Origin: Isoptericola halotolerans
GTDB lineage: Bacteria; Actinomycetota; Actinomycetes; Actinomycetales; Cellulomonadaceae
DNA: 64,000 bases
Direction: 5' to 3'
Assembly (NCBI RefSeq): GCF_003003075.1
Contig: NZ_PVTX01000001.1
Location: 620,001-684,000, forward strand
Positions 33,372 through 41,265 of the stretch are shown here, piece after piece. How positions within the stretch are numbered: position 1 is the first letter of the stretch; each line of letters begins with the position of its first letter. The position numbers and the translations under genes are program-made. A model generated the notes under the pieces. That model saw nothing but the letters and a program-made list of their open reading frames with translations, was not told the DNA's origin and ran no database searches.

Positions 33372-34241
33372 TCAGAGCGCCAGGCCGAGCCCCAGCAGCA
33401 CCCCGTAGGCGAGCTCGAACATCCCGGTGCCGGCGAGCACCGGCACCAGTGCCCGGCCCCGCGCTCCGGCGATCACCGGGATCACCAGCAGCACGGCCGG
33501 CAGGAGCAGCACCGTCACGAGGAAGGCCCACGGGTTCCAGGCGGCGCACGCCAGGGCGAGCAGCACGGGCACCACGATCCACAGCGCGTAGACCCGCCGC
33601 GCGCGATGGTCGCCGAGCCGCACCGCCAGGGTGCGTTTGCCCGCGACGACGTCGGTCGGGATGTCCCGGATGTTGTTGACCATGAGCAGCGCGCACGCGA
33701 TCAGTCCCACCCCGACGGCGCCGAGCAGCGCGGGCCACGTGATCCGGTCCGCCTGGGTGTAGGTGGTCCCGAGGGTGGCGACGAGCCCGAAGAAGACGAA
33801 CACCCCGACCTCGCCGAGCCCTGCGTACCCGTACGGCCGCTTGCCGCCGGTGTAGTACCAGCCGGCGAGCATCGAGACGGCGCCGACGGCGATCAGCCAC
33901 CAGTGCCCGCTCACGGCGCACAGTGCCAGCCCGAGGACCCCCGCGACCCCGAACGCCCCGAACGCCGCCGCCTTGACCTGCCCCGGCCGGGCGGTCCCGG
34001 AGGCGGTGAGGCGTAGCGGGCCCACCCGGTCCAGGTCGGTGCCCCGCACGCCGTCGGAGTAGTCGTTGGCGTAGTTGACGCCGATCTGCAGCGCGAGCGC
34101 GACGCCGAGGGCGAGCACGGCGGGCAGCCAGGCGAACGCGTCGACCTGCGCGGCGGCGCCGGTGCCGATCGCCACCGGCGCGGCGGCGGCGGGCAGGGTG
34201 CGGGGCCGCGCTCCGGCGACCCACTCGGCCGTGGTGGCCAT
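33372..34241 (-). CDS. menA: 1,4-dihydroxy-2-naphthoate polyprenyltransferase
   Basis: 289 residues, UbiA superfamily, about nine membrane helices. The prenyl-diphosphate motif is NYANDYSDGVRGTD; the second Asp motif region is LLMVNNIRDIPTDVVAGKRTL. It joins the isoprenoid tail to DHNA in the membrane, giving demethylmenaquinone. ATG 34241 has GAGAGGAG upstream and lies 11 bp after menE, so the two form an operon. Confidence 0.95.
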   Translation of the reverse strand: MATTAEWVAGARPRTLPAAAAPVAIGTGAAAQVDAFAWLPAVLALGVALALQIGVNYANDYSDGVRGTDLDRVGPLRLTASGTARPGQVKAAAFGAFGVAGVLGLALCAVSGHWWLIAVGAVSMLAGWYYTGGKRPYGYAGLGEVGVFVFFGLVATLGTTYTQADRITWPALLGAVGVGLIACALLMVNNIRDIPTDVVAGKRTLAVRLGDHRARRVYALWIVVPVLLALACAAWNPWAFLVTVLLLPAVLLVIPVIAGARGRALVPVLAGTGMFELAYGVLLGLGLAL

Positions 34242-34252
34242 GCGTGCTCCTC

Positions 34253-35458
34253 TCAGTCGCGCGCCGCGTGGGCGCGCACCAGGTCGACGACGGCGGCACG
34301 GTCGACCTTCCCGGGCCCGCGCAGCGGCAGGGCCTCCACCCGCAGGATGCGGCGGGGTGCGGCGGCCGGCCCGAGTCTAGCGGCGACCGCGGACCGCACT
34401 CGCGCCAGCTGTGCGCGATCTCCCCACTCCTCAGCCGCTGTGGGTGCACGACGCGCCGTCGAGCCGCTCGGTCCCACGGCGCGTCGTGCACCCACAGCGG
34501 CTGTGAGGACGGCCACCAGCTCCTGGCCCCACTCGTCGTGCGGCACGCCGACGACGCACACCTCGGCGGCCAGCAGCTCGCCGAGCACCGCCTCGACCGC
34601 GGCCGGCGCGACGTTCACCCCGCCCGTGACCACGACGTCGTCCGCGCGGCCGACCACCCGGAGCACGCCGCCGTCGACCGCGCCGAGGTCGCTGGTGCGG
34701 AACCAGCGCCCGTCCGGGCCGTCGACGAACGCCGCTGCCGTGGCGACGTCGTCCCCGAGGTAGCCGGTCGCGAGCACCGGACCGGCGATCTCCACGACGC
34801 CGGCCTCCTCGTCGACGGGAGCGAGGCGGACCCGCACGCCCGGCAGCGGGACGCCGTCGTAGACGCAGCCGCCGGCCGTCTCGGACATGCCGTACGTGCG
34901 CACCACGGGGACGCCGGCGTCGCGGGCGCGCTCCAGCAGCCGGGGCGGGGTCGCGGCACCGCCGAGCAGGACGGCGCCGCACCGGGCGAGCGCGTCGAGC
35001 GCGGCCGGTGCACCGCCGTCGGCCGCCTCGACGACGCGGTGCAGCTGGGTGGGCACGAGCGAGACGTGCACCGGGTCGTCACCGGCCAGCGGTCCGGCGA
35101 GCAGGTCGGCCAGGCCGCCCGGGGTGAACGGGCCGCCGCCCGCGGCGGTCAGCGGCGTGCCGGCCAGCAGCGACCGGGCGATCACCTGCATGCCCGCCAC
35201 GTGCGTGGCCGGCAGCGTGAGGACCCAGCGGCCGGGGGCGCCGAGCCGGTCCGCGGTCGCGGCGGCCGACGCCCGCAGGGCCGCGGCGCTCAGCGCGACC
35301 TCGCGCGGCGTCCCCGTCGAACCGGAGGTCCGCACGACCAGCGCGGTGCCCGACGGCGGCACGTGCGCCGTGAGGCGGGGCAGCGGGGCGACGGGTGGGC
35401 CGCCGTCCAGCGCACGGCGCATGCCGTCCACGAGCGCGGCGAGGTCGGGGGTGCTCAC
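34253..35458 (-). CDS. menE: o-Succinylbenzoate-CoA ligase, with palindrome-coded insert
   Basis: 401 residues. Adenylating enzyme that activates OSB with ATP and CoA. The P-loop is VVRTSGSTGTPREVAL, the A5/A7 region YGMSETAGGCVYDG and WFRTSDLGAVDGG, and the catalytic lysine region LRGPGKVDRAAVV. Short for the family (E. coli about 450), as in actinobacteria. Residues of about 319-342 are coded by a perfect 28-bp inverted repeat inserted in frame. Start GTG 35458 is leaderless (TATCGT 6 nt upstream). Confidence 0.92.
   Translation of the reverse strand: MSTPDLAALVDGMRRALDGGPPVAPLPRLTAHVPPSGTALVVRTSGSTGTPREVALSAAALRASAAATADRLGAPGRWVLTLPATHVAGMQVIARSLLAGTPLTAAGGGPFTPGGLADLLAGPLAGDDPVHVSLVPTQLHRVVEAADGGAPAALDALARCGAVLLGGAATPPRLLERARDAGVPVVRTYGMSETAGGCVYDGVPLPGVRVRLAPVDEEAGVVEIAGPVLATGYLGDDVATAAAFVDGPDGRWFRTSDLGAVDGGVLRVVGRADDVVVTGGVNVAPAAVEAVLGELLAAEVCVVGVPHDEWGQELVAVLTAAVGARRAVGPSGSTARRAPTAAEEWGDRAQLARVRSAVAARLGPAAAPRRILRVEALPLRGPGKVDRAAVVDLVRAHAARD
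34432..34503. repeat. 28-bp perfect palindromic element inside menE
   Basis: Arms 34432-34459 and 34476-34503 are perfectly complementary, with a 16-nt loop; total 72 bp, 24 codons. In the menE frame it reads AAVGARRAV then TARRAPTAA, in a region between the adenylation core and C-terminal lobe where the family has no such segment. Frame is preserved on both sides. Confidence 0.85.
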
Positions 35459-35464
35459 GGCCTC

Positions 35465-35470
35465 ACGATA
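35465..35470 (-). promoter_or_regulatory. Leaderless -10 box TATCGT for menE-menA
   Basis: Minus-strand TATCGT lies 6 nt before GTG 35458. Confidence 0.5.
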
Positions 35471-35510
35471 GGCCGCGTCCGGCGTCGGCCCGCACGGCCG
35501 GTGCGCCGCC

Positions 35511-35556
35511 CCGCTCGCACCCGGCCCCGCTCGCACCCGGCCCTGCTCGCACCCCC
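35511..35556. repeat. Three copies of a 16-bp repeat in the menE/DUF3048 spacer
   Basis: GCTCGCACCCGGCCC-type units are repeated about three times with a 16-bp spacing in the divergent intergenic region (35459-35634). The rest of the region shows a -10 for menE and the ribosome site GACGAGGAGG for the lipoprotein gene. Confidence 0.6.
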
Positions 35557-35634
35557 CGCGCTGGCCGACCCCGCCGGACGGGATACGGGCCTCCCGTGCA
35601 CCCGTGGTGCATCCTGTGGGGACGAGGAGGTGCC

Positions 35635-36717
35635 ATGACGCTCAGGAGAGCAGCGTCCGCGGTGCTGGCGGCGTCGTTGGCGCTCGCCGCCGCCGGGTGC
35701 GCACCAGGGACGGACCCGCAGAGCGCCCCGCGGGTCACGGTGGCCCCGGTCGTGTCGCGGGCGAAGATCGCCCCGCCCGCCGTCGTCGTCCCCGAGCCGG
35801 AGCCGGAGCCCGAACCGCCGCGCTGGCCGTTGACGGGCGTGCGGACGGGCACCACGAAGGTCCCCGAGCGGCCCGCGGTCGCCGTGAAGATCGAGAACTC
35901 CGCCGCGTCGCGGCCGCACACCGGGCTGCACCGCGCGGACGTCGTGTGGGAGCAGGTCGTCGAGGGTGGCATCAGCCGGTTCGTCGCGGTGTACCACTCG
36001 ACCTACCCGCGCCAGGTCGGTCCGGTGCGCTCCGTGCGCCCGATGGACCCCGCGACGGTGGCGCCCCTGCGGGGCATCCTCGCCGCGTCCGGCGGGCAGC
36101 CGCCGTTCCTGCGGGCGGTCGAGAGGTCCGGCACGCAGCTGCTGACCAACGACGACGGCGACCGCGGGTTCTGGCGCAGCAGCTCGCGTGCCGCGCCGCA
36201 CAACGTCTACGGGAACGTCAAGACGTTCGCGCGGGAGGCCGACCGCAAGCGCGCCGAACCGCCGAAGGCCGAGTTCGAGCACGCGACGAAGCGCCGGGAC
36301 GCCACGGCCCGGGCCGAGGGGAAGAAGGGTCGGACGGCGGACGTGCGGCTCTCCCCGGCGCAGCGCACCACGTGGACGTGGGCCGGGGGGGCCTACCGGC
36401 GCAGCGACGACGGCAGGGCGTCGATGTCCTCGGGCAAGCGCGTCACGGCACGCAACGTGCTGCTGCTGAAGGTCGACGTCACCAGCACCGGCTACCGGGA
36501 CCCGAGCGGCGCCTCCGTCCCGAAGGCGGAGCTCGTCGACCGGGGCAGGGGGATGCTCCTGGGCGGGGGCCGGGCCGTGCCGGTCACGTGGTCCAAGAAG
36601 GGGACCAAGGCGCCGCTGCGGCTATCGCTGCGCGGTGGCGGTGACGTGCTGCTCGAACCGGGGAACACGTGGGTCGAGCTGGTGCCGCGGGGCTCCGGCT
36701 CGTGGGACGTGTCGTGA
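35635..36717 (+). CDS. DUF3048 (YerB-like) lipoprotein, copy 1
   Basis: 360 residues from ATG 35635 behind GACGAGGAGG. Lipoprotein signal with lipobox LAAAGC (Cys at about 22), then a Pro/Glu linker. The DUF3048 domain begins at WPLTGV and contains VAVKIENSAASRPHTGL, ADVVWEQVVEGGISRFVAVYHS and VGPVRSVRPMDPATVAPL. It is anchored outside the cell membrane. The fold is known but its function is not established. Tandem with a diverged paralogue 10 bp downstream. Confidence 0.9.
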   Translation: MTLRRAASAVLAASLALAAAGCAPGTDPQSAPRVTVAPVVSRAKIAPPAVVVPEPEPEPEPPRWPLTGVRTGTTKVPERPAVAVKIENSAASRPHTGLHRADVVWEQVVEGGISRFVAVYHSTYPRQVGPVRSVRPMDPATVAPLRGILAASGGQPPFLRAVERSGTQLLTNDDGDRGFWRSSSRAAPHNVYGNVKTFAREADRKRAEPPKAEFEHATKRRDATARAEGKKGRTADVRLSPAQRTTWTWAGGAYRRSDDGRASMSSGKRVTARNVLLLKVDVTSTGYRDPSGASVPKAELVDRGRGMLLGGGRAVPVTWSKKGTKAPLRLSLRGGGDVLLEPGNTWVELVPRGSGSWDVS

Positions 36718-36727
36718 GGGAGCGTCG

Positions 36728-37783
36728 ATGACCGTACGGTTCGCGCGGCGGGCGGCGCCGGGTGCGCTCGCCCTGATCGCGCTGCTCGTGACCGCCTGCG
36801 GTGGTGATCCGGAGCCGGCACCGACGACGACGGTCCCGGCCGCCGTCGAGGCGCAGAAGGCCGCGCCGCCCACGCCTGACGCGCCGATCGTGTGGCCCCT
36901 GACCGGCGTCGAGACGGACGAGGTGGCCGCCCGCCCGGCGCTCGCGGTCAAGATCGAGAACGACCCGGTCGTGCGCCCGCAGACCGGGCTCGACGCCGCC
37001 GACATGGTCTGGGAACAGGTCATCGAGGGCGGCGTCACCCGGTTCGTGGCCGTCTACCACTCGCGGGTGCCGGACGCGGTCGAGCCGGTCCGCTCGGTGC
37101 GCCCGATGGACCCGGCGATCGTGGCGCCGCTGGACGGGATCCTCGCCTACTCCGGCGCGCAGCAGCCGTTCATCGACGACGTCCGCGCCGCGGGCACGCA
37201 GTCGGTGATCATGGACGCCGGCGATCCCGGGTTCCGCCGCGACCCCGGCGCCGCTGCCCCGCACAACGTGATCGGCGACCCGCAGGCGTTCCTGGCGCAG
37301 GCCGACGGCGAGCGCACCGCACCCCCGCCGGCCCAGTTCGCGTTCGCCGCCGAGGGCAGGAGCACGGCCGTGGCCGACGGCGCGGAGCGGTCCTCGCTGG
37401 ACGTCCACCTGTCGCCGCGCCAGACCGCCGGATGGGACTGGGACGCCGACGCCGGTGCCTGGCTGCGCCGCGAGGGTGCCGACCCGTCGATGGCGGCGTC
37501 GGGGGAGCGGCACGCCGCGGCGAACGTGGTGGTGCTGGAGGTGGAGGTGGTGGACACGAGCTTCAAGGACCCGGCGGGCGCGCCGGTGCCGGAGACGCAG
37601 CTCGTCGGCTCGGGAACGGCCTTCGTGGCGAGCGGCGGCAGGGTCCTCGAGGCCGAGTGGTCCAAGGAGTCCGTGCGCGACCCGGTCGAGCTCGTGGCGG
37701 GCGGCGAGCCCGTCGAGCTGGAGCCGGGCGCGACCTGGGTCGAGCTGCTGCCGACGTCCGGCGGGCTGGACGTCAACCCCTGA
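36728..37783 (+). CDS. DUF3048 (YerB-like) lipoprotein, copy 2
   Basis: 351 residues. Lipobox LVTAC (Cys at about 25). Same domain blocks as copy 1: WPLTGV, LAVKIENDPVVRPQTGLDAADMVWEQVIEGGVTRFVAVYHS, VRSVRPMDPAIVAPL, AAPHNVIGD. Similarity is high in the core and low in the linker and C-terminal third, indicating an old tandem duplication. The middle of copy 2 lacks the Lys/Arg-rich insert of copy 1 (TKRRDATARAEGKKGRT). It is convergent with menB, 6 bp apart. Confidence 0.9.
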   Translation: MTVRFARRAAPGALALIALLVTACGGDPEPAPTTTVPAAVEAQKAAPPTPDAPIVWPLTGVETDEVAARPALAVKIENDPVVRPQTGLDAADMVWEQVIEGGVTRFVAVYHSRVPDAVEPVRSVRPMDPAIVAPLDGILAYSGAQQPFIDDVRAAGTQSVIMDAGDPGFRRDPGAAAPHNVIGDPQAFLAQADGERTAPPPAQFAFAAEGRSTAVADGAERSSLDVHLSPRQTAGWDWDADAGAWLRREGADPSMAASGERHAAANVVVLEVEVVDTSFKDPAGAPVPETQLVGSGTAFVASGGRVLEAEWSKESVRDPVELVAGGEPVELEPGATWVELLPTSGGLDVNP

Positions 37784-37789
37784 CGGCGC

Positions 37790-38776
37790 TCAGAAGGCGT
37801 ACGGGAAGCCCGACCAGTCGGGGTCGCGCTTGGCGAGGAACGCGTCCCGACCCTCGACGGCCTCGTCGGTCATGTAGGCGAGCCGCGTCGCCTCCCCGGC
37901 GAACACCTGCTGGCCCATGAGCCCGTCGTCGGCCAGGTTGAACGCGAACTTGAGCATGCGCACCGCCTGCGGGGACTTCCCGGCGATGGTCCGCGCGTAC
38001 TCCACGGCGAGGCCTTCCAGGTCCTCGTGGTCCGCGACCTCGTTGACGGCGCCCCAGCGCTCGGCGTCGTCCGCCGAGTACTCCCGCGCGAGGAAGAAGA
38101 TCTCCCGCGCCCGCTTCTGCCCGACCTGGCGCGCCAGGTAGGCCGAGCCGTACCCGCCGTCGAACGATCCGACGTCGGCGTCGGTCTGCTTGAACTTCCC
38201 GTGCTGGCGGCAGGCGATCGAGAGGTCGGCCACGACGTGCAGCGAGTGCCCGCCCCCGGCGGCCCAGCCGTCGACGACGGCGATCACCACCTTGGGCATG
38301 GTGCGGACGAGGCGCTGGACCTCCAGGATGTGCAGGCGTCCGGCGCGGGCCGGGTCCACGTGGTCGGCCGTGTCGGCGCCGTCGACGGGCCGCCCCGCGC
38401 CGTCGGCCGTCGTGTACTGGTAGCCGGAGCGGCCACGGATGCGCTGGTCCCCGCCGGAGCAGAACGCCCAGCCGCCGTCCTTGGGGGACGGCCCGTTGCC
38501 GGTGAGCAGCACGGTCCCGACGTCGGAGGTCATGCGGGCGTGGTCCAGCACCCGGTACAGCTCGTCGACGGTGTGCGGACGGAACGCGTTGCGCACCTCG
38601 GGCCGGTCGAACGCGACCCGGACGACCGGCAGGTCGCGCACGACGGCGCCCGCTGCGTCGCGTTCCACGCCCCGGTGGTACGTGAGGTCCGTCAGGTCGT
38701 CGAACCCGGCGACGGTGCGCCACCGGGAGGCGTCGAACGTCGCGGAGACGGGTGTGGGAAGGTCGCTGGTGCTCAC
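37790..38776 (-). CDS. menB: 1,4-dihydroxy-2-naphthoyl-CoA synthase
   Basis: 328 residues, crotonase fold. It cyclises OSB-CoA to DHNA-CoA. The oxyanion and active-site segments are VDGWAAGGGHSLHVVADLSIA and KQTDADVGSFDGGYGSAYLARQVG, nearly invariant in MenB, and the C-terminus PDWSGFPYAF is typical. GTG 38776 is placed by a leaderless TACGCT box 7 nt upstream. It is monocistronic here and sits between men genes on both sides. Confidence 0.97.
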   Translation of the reverse strand: MSTSDLPTPVSATFDASRWRTVAGFDDLTDLTYHRGVERDAAGAVVRDLPVVRVAFDRPEVRNAFRPHTVDELYRVLDHARMTSDVGTVLLTGNGPSPKDGGWAFCSGGDQRIRGRSGYQYTTADGAGRPVDGADTADHVDPARAGRLHILEVQRLVRTMPKVVIAVVDGWAAGGGHSLHVVADLSIACRQHGKFKQTDADVGSFDGGYGSAYLARQVGQKRAREIFFLAREYSADDAERWGAVNEVADHEDLEGLAVEYARTIAGKSPQAVRMLKFAFNLADDGLMGQQVFAGEATRLAYMTDEAVEGRDAFLAKRDPDWSGFPYAF

Positions 38777-38783
38777 GCGGGCC

Positions 38784-38789
38784 AGCGTA
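38784..38789 (-). promoter_or_regulatory. Leaderless -10 box TACGCT for menB
   Basis: Minus-strand TACGCT lies 7 nt before GTG 38776. Confidence 0.5.
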
Positions 38790-38826
38790 GTGCGCCCCGT
38801 CGACCGCCGGCCCGGGGTGACTCATT

Positions 38827-38862
38827 CTGCACAGTGCAGTCCAGCCGGGCTGCACAGTGCAG
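38827..38862. promoter_or_regulatory. Two identical 13-bp palindromes (operator pair)
   Basis: CTGCACAGTGCAG occurs at 38827-38839 and 38850-38862. Each is a perfect palindrome about a central A, 23 bp apart start to start. They lie upstream of menB and immediately before a DUF4143 gene remnant, so they may be the operator of the lost gene or act on menB. Confidence 0.55.
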
Positions 38863-38867
38863 CACGG

Positions 38868-39042
38868 ATGGCCTGCGACGCCGATCGGCTCCTCGCAGAC
38901 CTGAACACCTTCGGCCTTCTCTTCGAGTCGTTGGTGGTCCGAGACCTGCGCGCCTACGCCGATGCCCGGGACGCACGGGTCTTCCACTACCGCGACTCCG
39001 ACAACCTCGAGATCGACGCGGTGGCGCGTCTGACGCTCACAG
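38868..39042 (+). pseudogene. Remnant of a DUF4143-domain AAA ATPase
   Basis: The plus frame from ATG 38868 reads about 58 residues (LLADLNTFGLLFESLVVRDL, ARVFHYRDSDNLEIDAVARL). These match the C-terminal DUF4143 part of the AAA-plus-DUF4143 family, normally about 400 residues. The ATPase half is missing, and the fragment runs directly into the 3' end of the convergent SurA_N gene. It is a deletion remnant, probably of a horizontally moving gene. Confidence 0.75.
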
Positions 39043-39798
39043 GTGGATGGTCACGTCGCCCTCGTCGCGCAGGGTGGCCACGATGCCGTCGACGGCCGCG
39101 GCCTGCTGCTCGCCCACGGCCTGCTGCGCGAGCTGGTCGCGGACGTCCTCGAACGGCGGGATCTCGGCCTGCGAGGCACCCTCGCCACCCTGGGACCCCA
39201 TCTGCTCGACGAGGGTGTCGTACTGCTCGCGCAGCTCGTCCTCGCTCGGCTCCTCGATGTCCGCCTCGGCCTCGATGTAGGCGTTGACCTGGAACTGGGC
39301 GGCCGCGTCCTCGCGCACCTCGTCCTCCGAGATGCCCTGCTCGCCGAGGGCGGCGACCACCTCGTCCGCGGACTGCAGCCCGTTCTGCGCCGCGATGCCC
39401 TCGAGCGTGGTCTCGATGTCCTCGTCGGTAGCCTCGATGCCGGCCTCCGTGGCCGCCTGCGTCAGCAGCCGGTTGCCCACCAGCTGCTCGGCGACCTGCT
39501 GCTTGAGGGCGTCCTGGTCGACCTCCTGGCCGGTGGTCTGCTGCGACATCGCCGCCTGCTGCAGCTGGCCCTCGTAGGCGGTGACGAACTCCGCACGCTC
39601 GACGTCCTCGCCGTTGACCTCGGCGACGACGTCGGGCACGTCCTCGAGGTCCGGCTCGGGGGCGCCGGCGCCCGCCTCGGGGGAGGCCTCGGCGCTCGGG
39701 CTGCTCGGGGGGTTCTGGCCGTCGGTCTCGGACGTGCAGCCGGCGAGCGCGACGACCGCGGCCACTGAGAGCGCGACGAGCGGGCGCTTGATCGACAT
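39037..39798 (-). CDS. SurA_N-domain lipoprotein chaperone
   Basis: 253 residues from ATG 39798 with GAGGAG upstream. Lipobox VALAGC (Cys at about 20), then an acidic linker and a helical SurA_N domain: VVAEVNGEDVERAEFVTAYE, LKQQVAEQLVGNRLLTQAA and AQFQVNAYIEAEADI. The parvulin-type isomerase domain of full SurA/PrsA is not recognisable, so it may be chaperone only. TACGGT at 39831-39836 (minus) is a fair -10. Its 3' end abuts the ATPase remnant. Confidence 0.85.
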   Translation of the reverse strand: MSIKRPLVALSVAAVVALAGCTSETDGQNPPSSPSAEASPEAGAGAPEPDLEDVPDVVAEVNGEDVERAEFVTAYEGQLQQAAMSQQTTGQEVDQDALKQQVAEQLVGNRLLTQAATEAGIEATDEDIETTLEGIAAQNGLQSADEVVAALGEQGISEDEVREDAAAQFQVNAYIEAEADIEEPSEDELREQYDTLVEQMGSQGGEGASQAEIPPFEDVRDQLAQQAVGEQQAAAVDGIVATLRDEGDVTIHL

Positions 39799-39997
39799 GG
39801 TCACTCCTCGTGATGGGTGCTGGTTCACCGACCGTATCCACACGAACCTGGGAACGAGTCGACCGGGCGATCAGGTGACGTTCAGGAACGGGTGCAGTGC
39901 GCCTGCCGCCCGGGCGTGCTCGGGCTCTTGCAAGGCGTGCCGAGCATCCGCGCGCGTCGTCCTGAAAATCTGCACACGCGGGAGGCACCATGGACGC

Positions 39998-40183
39998 ATG
40001 GACACGATGCCACCTCGAGACACCGAGGTCGCCGACCCGGACGAGGTCGTCGACGAGCTCATCGCCTACGACGCCGCCGCCCTGCGCCGTGCGACCGCCA
40101 CGACCCAGGCCGTCCCGGTGGTGCCGGCACGATCGCCGGGCCGCTGGGTGCACGGCAGGCTGCCCGACGAGTTCACCGACTGA
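39998..40183 (+). CDS. Small hypothetical protein
   Basis: 61 residues from ATG 39998, with GGGAGG 10 nt upstream. The sequence (MDTMPPRDTEVADPDEVVDE, ending GRWVHGRLPDEFTD) is acidic, with a helix around DEVVDELIAYDAAALRRATA. An overlapping ATG at 39990 opens a different, less protein-like frame. The family is not recognised. It lies 50 bp before menC. Confidence 0.5.
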   Translation: MDTMPPRDTEVADPDEVVDELIAYDAAALRRATATTQAVPVVPARSPGRWVHGRLPDEFTD

Positions 40184-40221
40184 CGCGGTGCCCGCGGCCG
40201 CGCGTCACGGCCCGCTCGTCC

Positions 40222-40227
40222 TACCCT
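40222..40227 (+). promoter_or_regulatory. Leaderless -10 box TACCCT for menC-menD
   Basis: TACCCT ends 6 nt before GTG 40234. Confidence 0.55.
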
Positions 40228-40233
40228 GAGGGC

Positions 40234-41265
40234 GTGCCCGCCATCCTCTCCGCGACGAGGCAGGACCGGTTCGTCTGGTCGTCCCCGCTGCGCACCCGGT
40301 TCCGCCACCTCGACGTCCGCGACGGCGTGCTCCTGCGCGGCGAGGCCGGCTGGGGCGAGCTGAGCCCGTTCTGGGACTACGACGACGGCGAGTCGGCCGC
40401 GTGGCTGCGCGCGGCCCGGGAGGCCGCGGACCACCCGTTCCCCGCGCCGGTCCGCGACCGGGTCCCCGTCAACGTGACCGTGCCGGCCGTCGGTCCGGAG
40501 CGCGCCCGGGAGATCGTCCTGGCCTCCGGTGGGTGCCGCACGGCCAAGGTCAAGGTCGCGCAGCGCACCGTCGGTGCGGGCGGCACCCCAGGACCGGTCG
40601 AGCCGGTCGACGCCGAGATCGCACGCGTGGAGGCGGTCCGCGCCGCGTTCGACGACGCCGGGATGCCCGACGCCGCGATCCGCGTGGACGCCAACGGGGC
40701 CTGGACGCTCGACGAGGCGCTGCGGCGCGTCCCGCTGCTGGACGCCGCAGCCCGCGGCCTGGAGTACGTCGAGCAGCCGTGCGCCACGGTGCCCGAGCTG
40801 GCTGCGGTCCGCCGCGGCACCGACGTGCCCGTCGCCGCCGACGAGTCGATCCGTCGCGCCGCCGACCCGCTGCGGGTGGTGCGCGAGGACGCCGCGGACG
40901 TCGTCGTGCTCAAGGTGCAGCCGCTCGGCGGGGTGCGGGCCTGCCTGGAGCTCGCCGAGCAGGTGGGGCTGCCGGTCGTCGTGTCCTCCGCGCTCGAGTC
41001 GTCCGTGGGGCTGGCGGCCGGTGTGGCGCTCGCGGCGGCGCTGCCCGAGCTGCCGCACGCCTGCGGGCTGGCCACCTCTCAGCTTCTCGTGCACGACGTC
41101 ACCGACCAGCCGCTGCTGCCCGTCGACGGCGCGCTGCCGGTGCGGCGGGTGGCCCCGGACGCGGACGCCCTGGCCGCGGCCACGGCGTCCCCGGAGCTGC
41201 GGGACCGGTGGTTCGCGCGGCACGACCGGTTGGCCGCCCTGCTCGCGACGGGGCGTGCCGCGTGA
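40234..41265 (+). CDS. menC: o-Succinylbenzoate synthase
   Basis: 343 residues, enolase superfamily. It dehydrates SHCHC to o-succinylbenzoate. The first catalytic lysine is in TAKVKVAQ, metal ligands are in IRVDANGAWT, YVEQPC and VAADESIRR, and the second lysine is in VVLKVQPLGGVRACLELAE. GTG 40234 is set by the leaderless box. The stop overlaps the menD start (GTGA). Confidence 0.95.
   Translation: MPAILSATRQDRFVWSSPLRTRFRHLDVRDGVLLRGEAGWGELSPFWDYDDGESAAWLRAAREAADHPFPAPVRDRVPVNVTVPAVGPERAREIVLASGGCRTAKVKVAQRTVGAGGTPGPVEPVDAEIARVEAVRAAFDDAGMPDAAIRVDANGAWTLDEALRRVPLLDAAARGLEYVEQPCATVPELAAVRRGTDVPVAADESIRRAADPLRVVREDAADVVVLKVQPLGGVRACLELAEQVGLPVVVSSALESSVGLAAGVALAAALPELPHACGLATSQLLVHDVTDQPLLPVDGALPVRRVAPDADALAAATASPELRDRWFARHDRLAALLATGRAA

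Noticed and set aside
34741-34770. GAGGTAG in menE as a sixth array
   Set aside because: A single occurrence inside coding sequence, with no copy 20 bp to either side.
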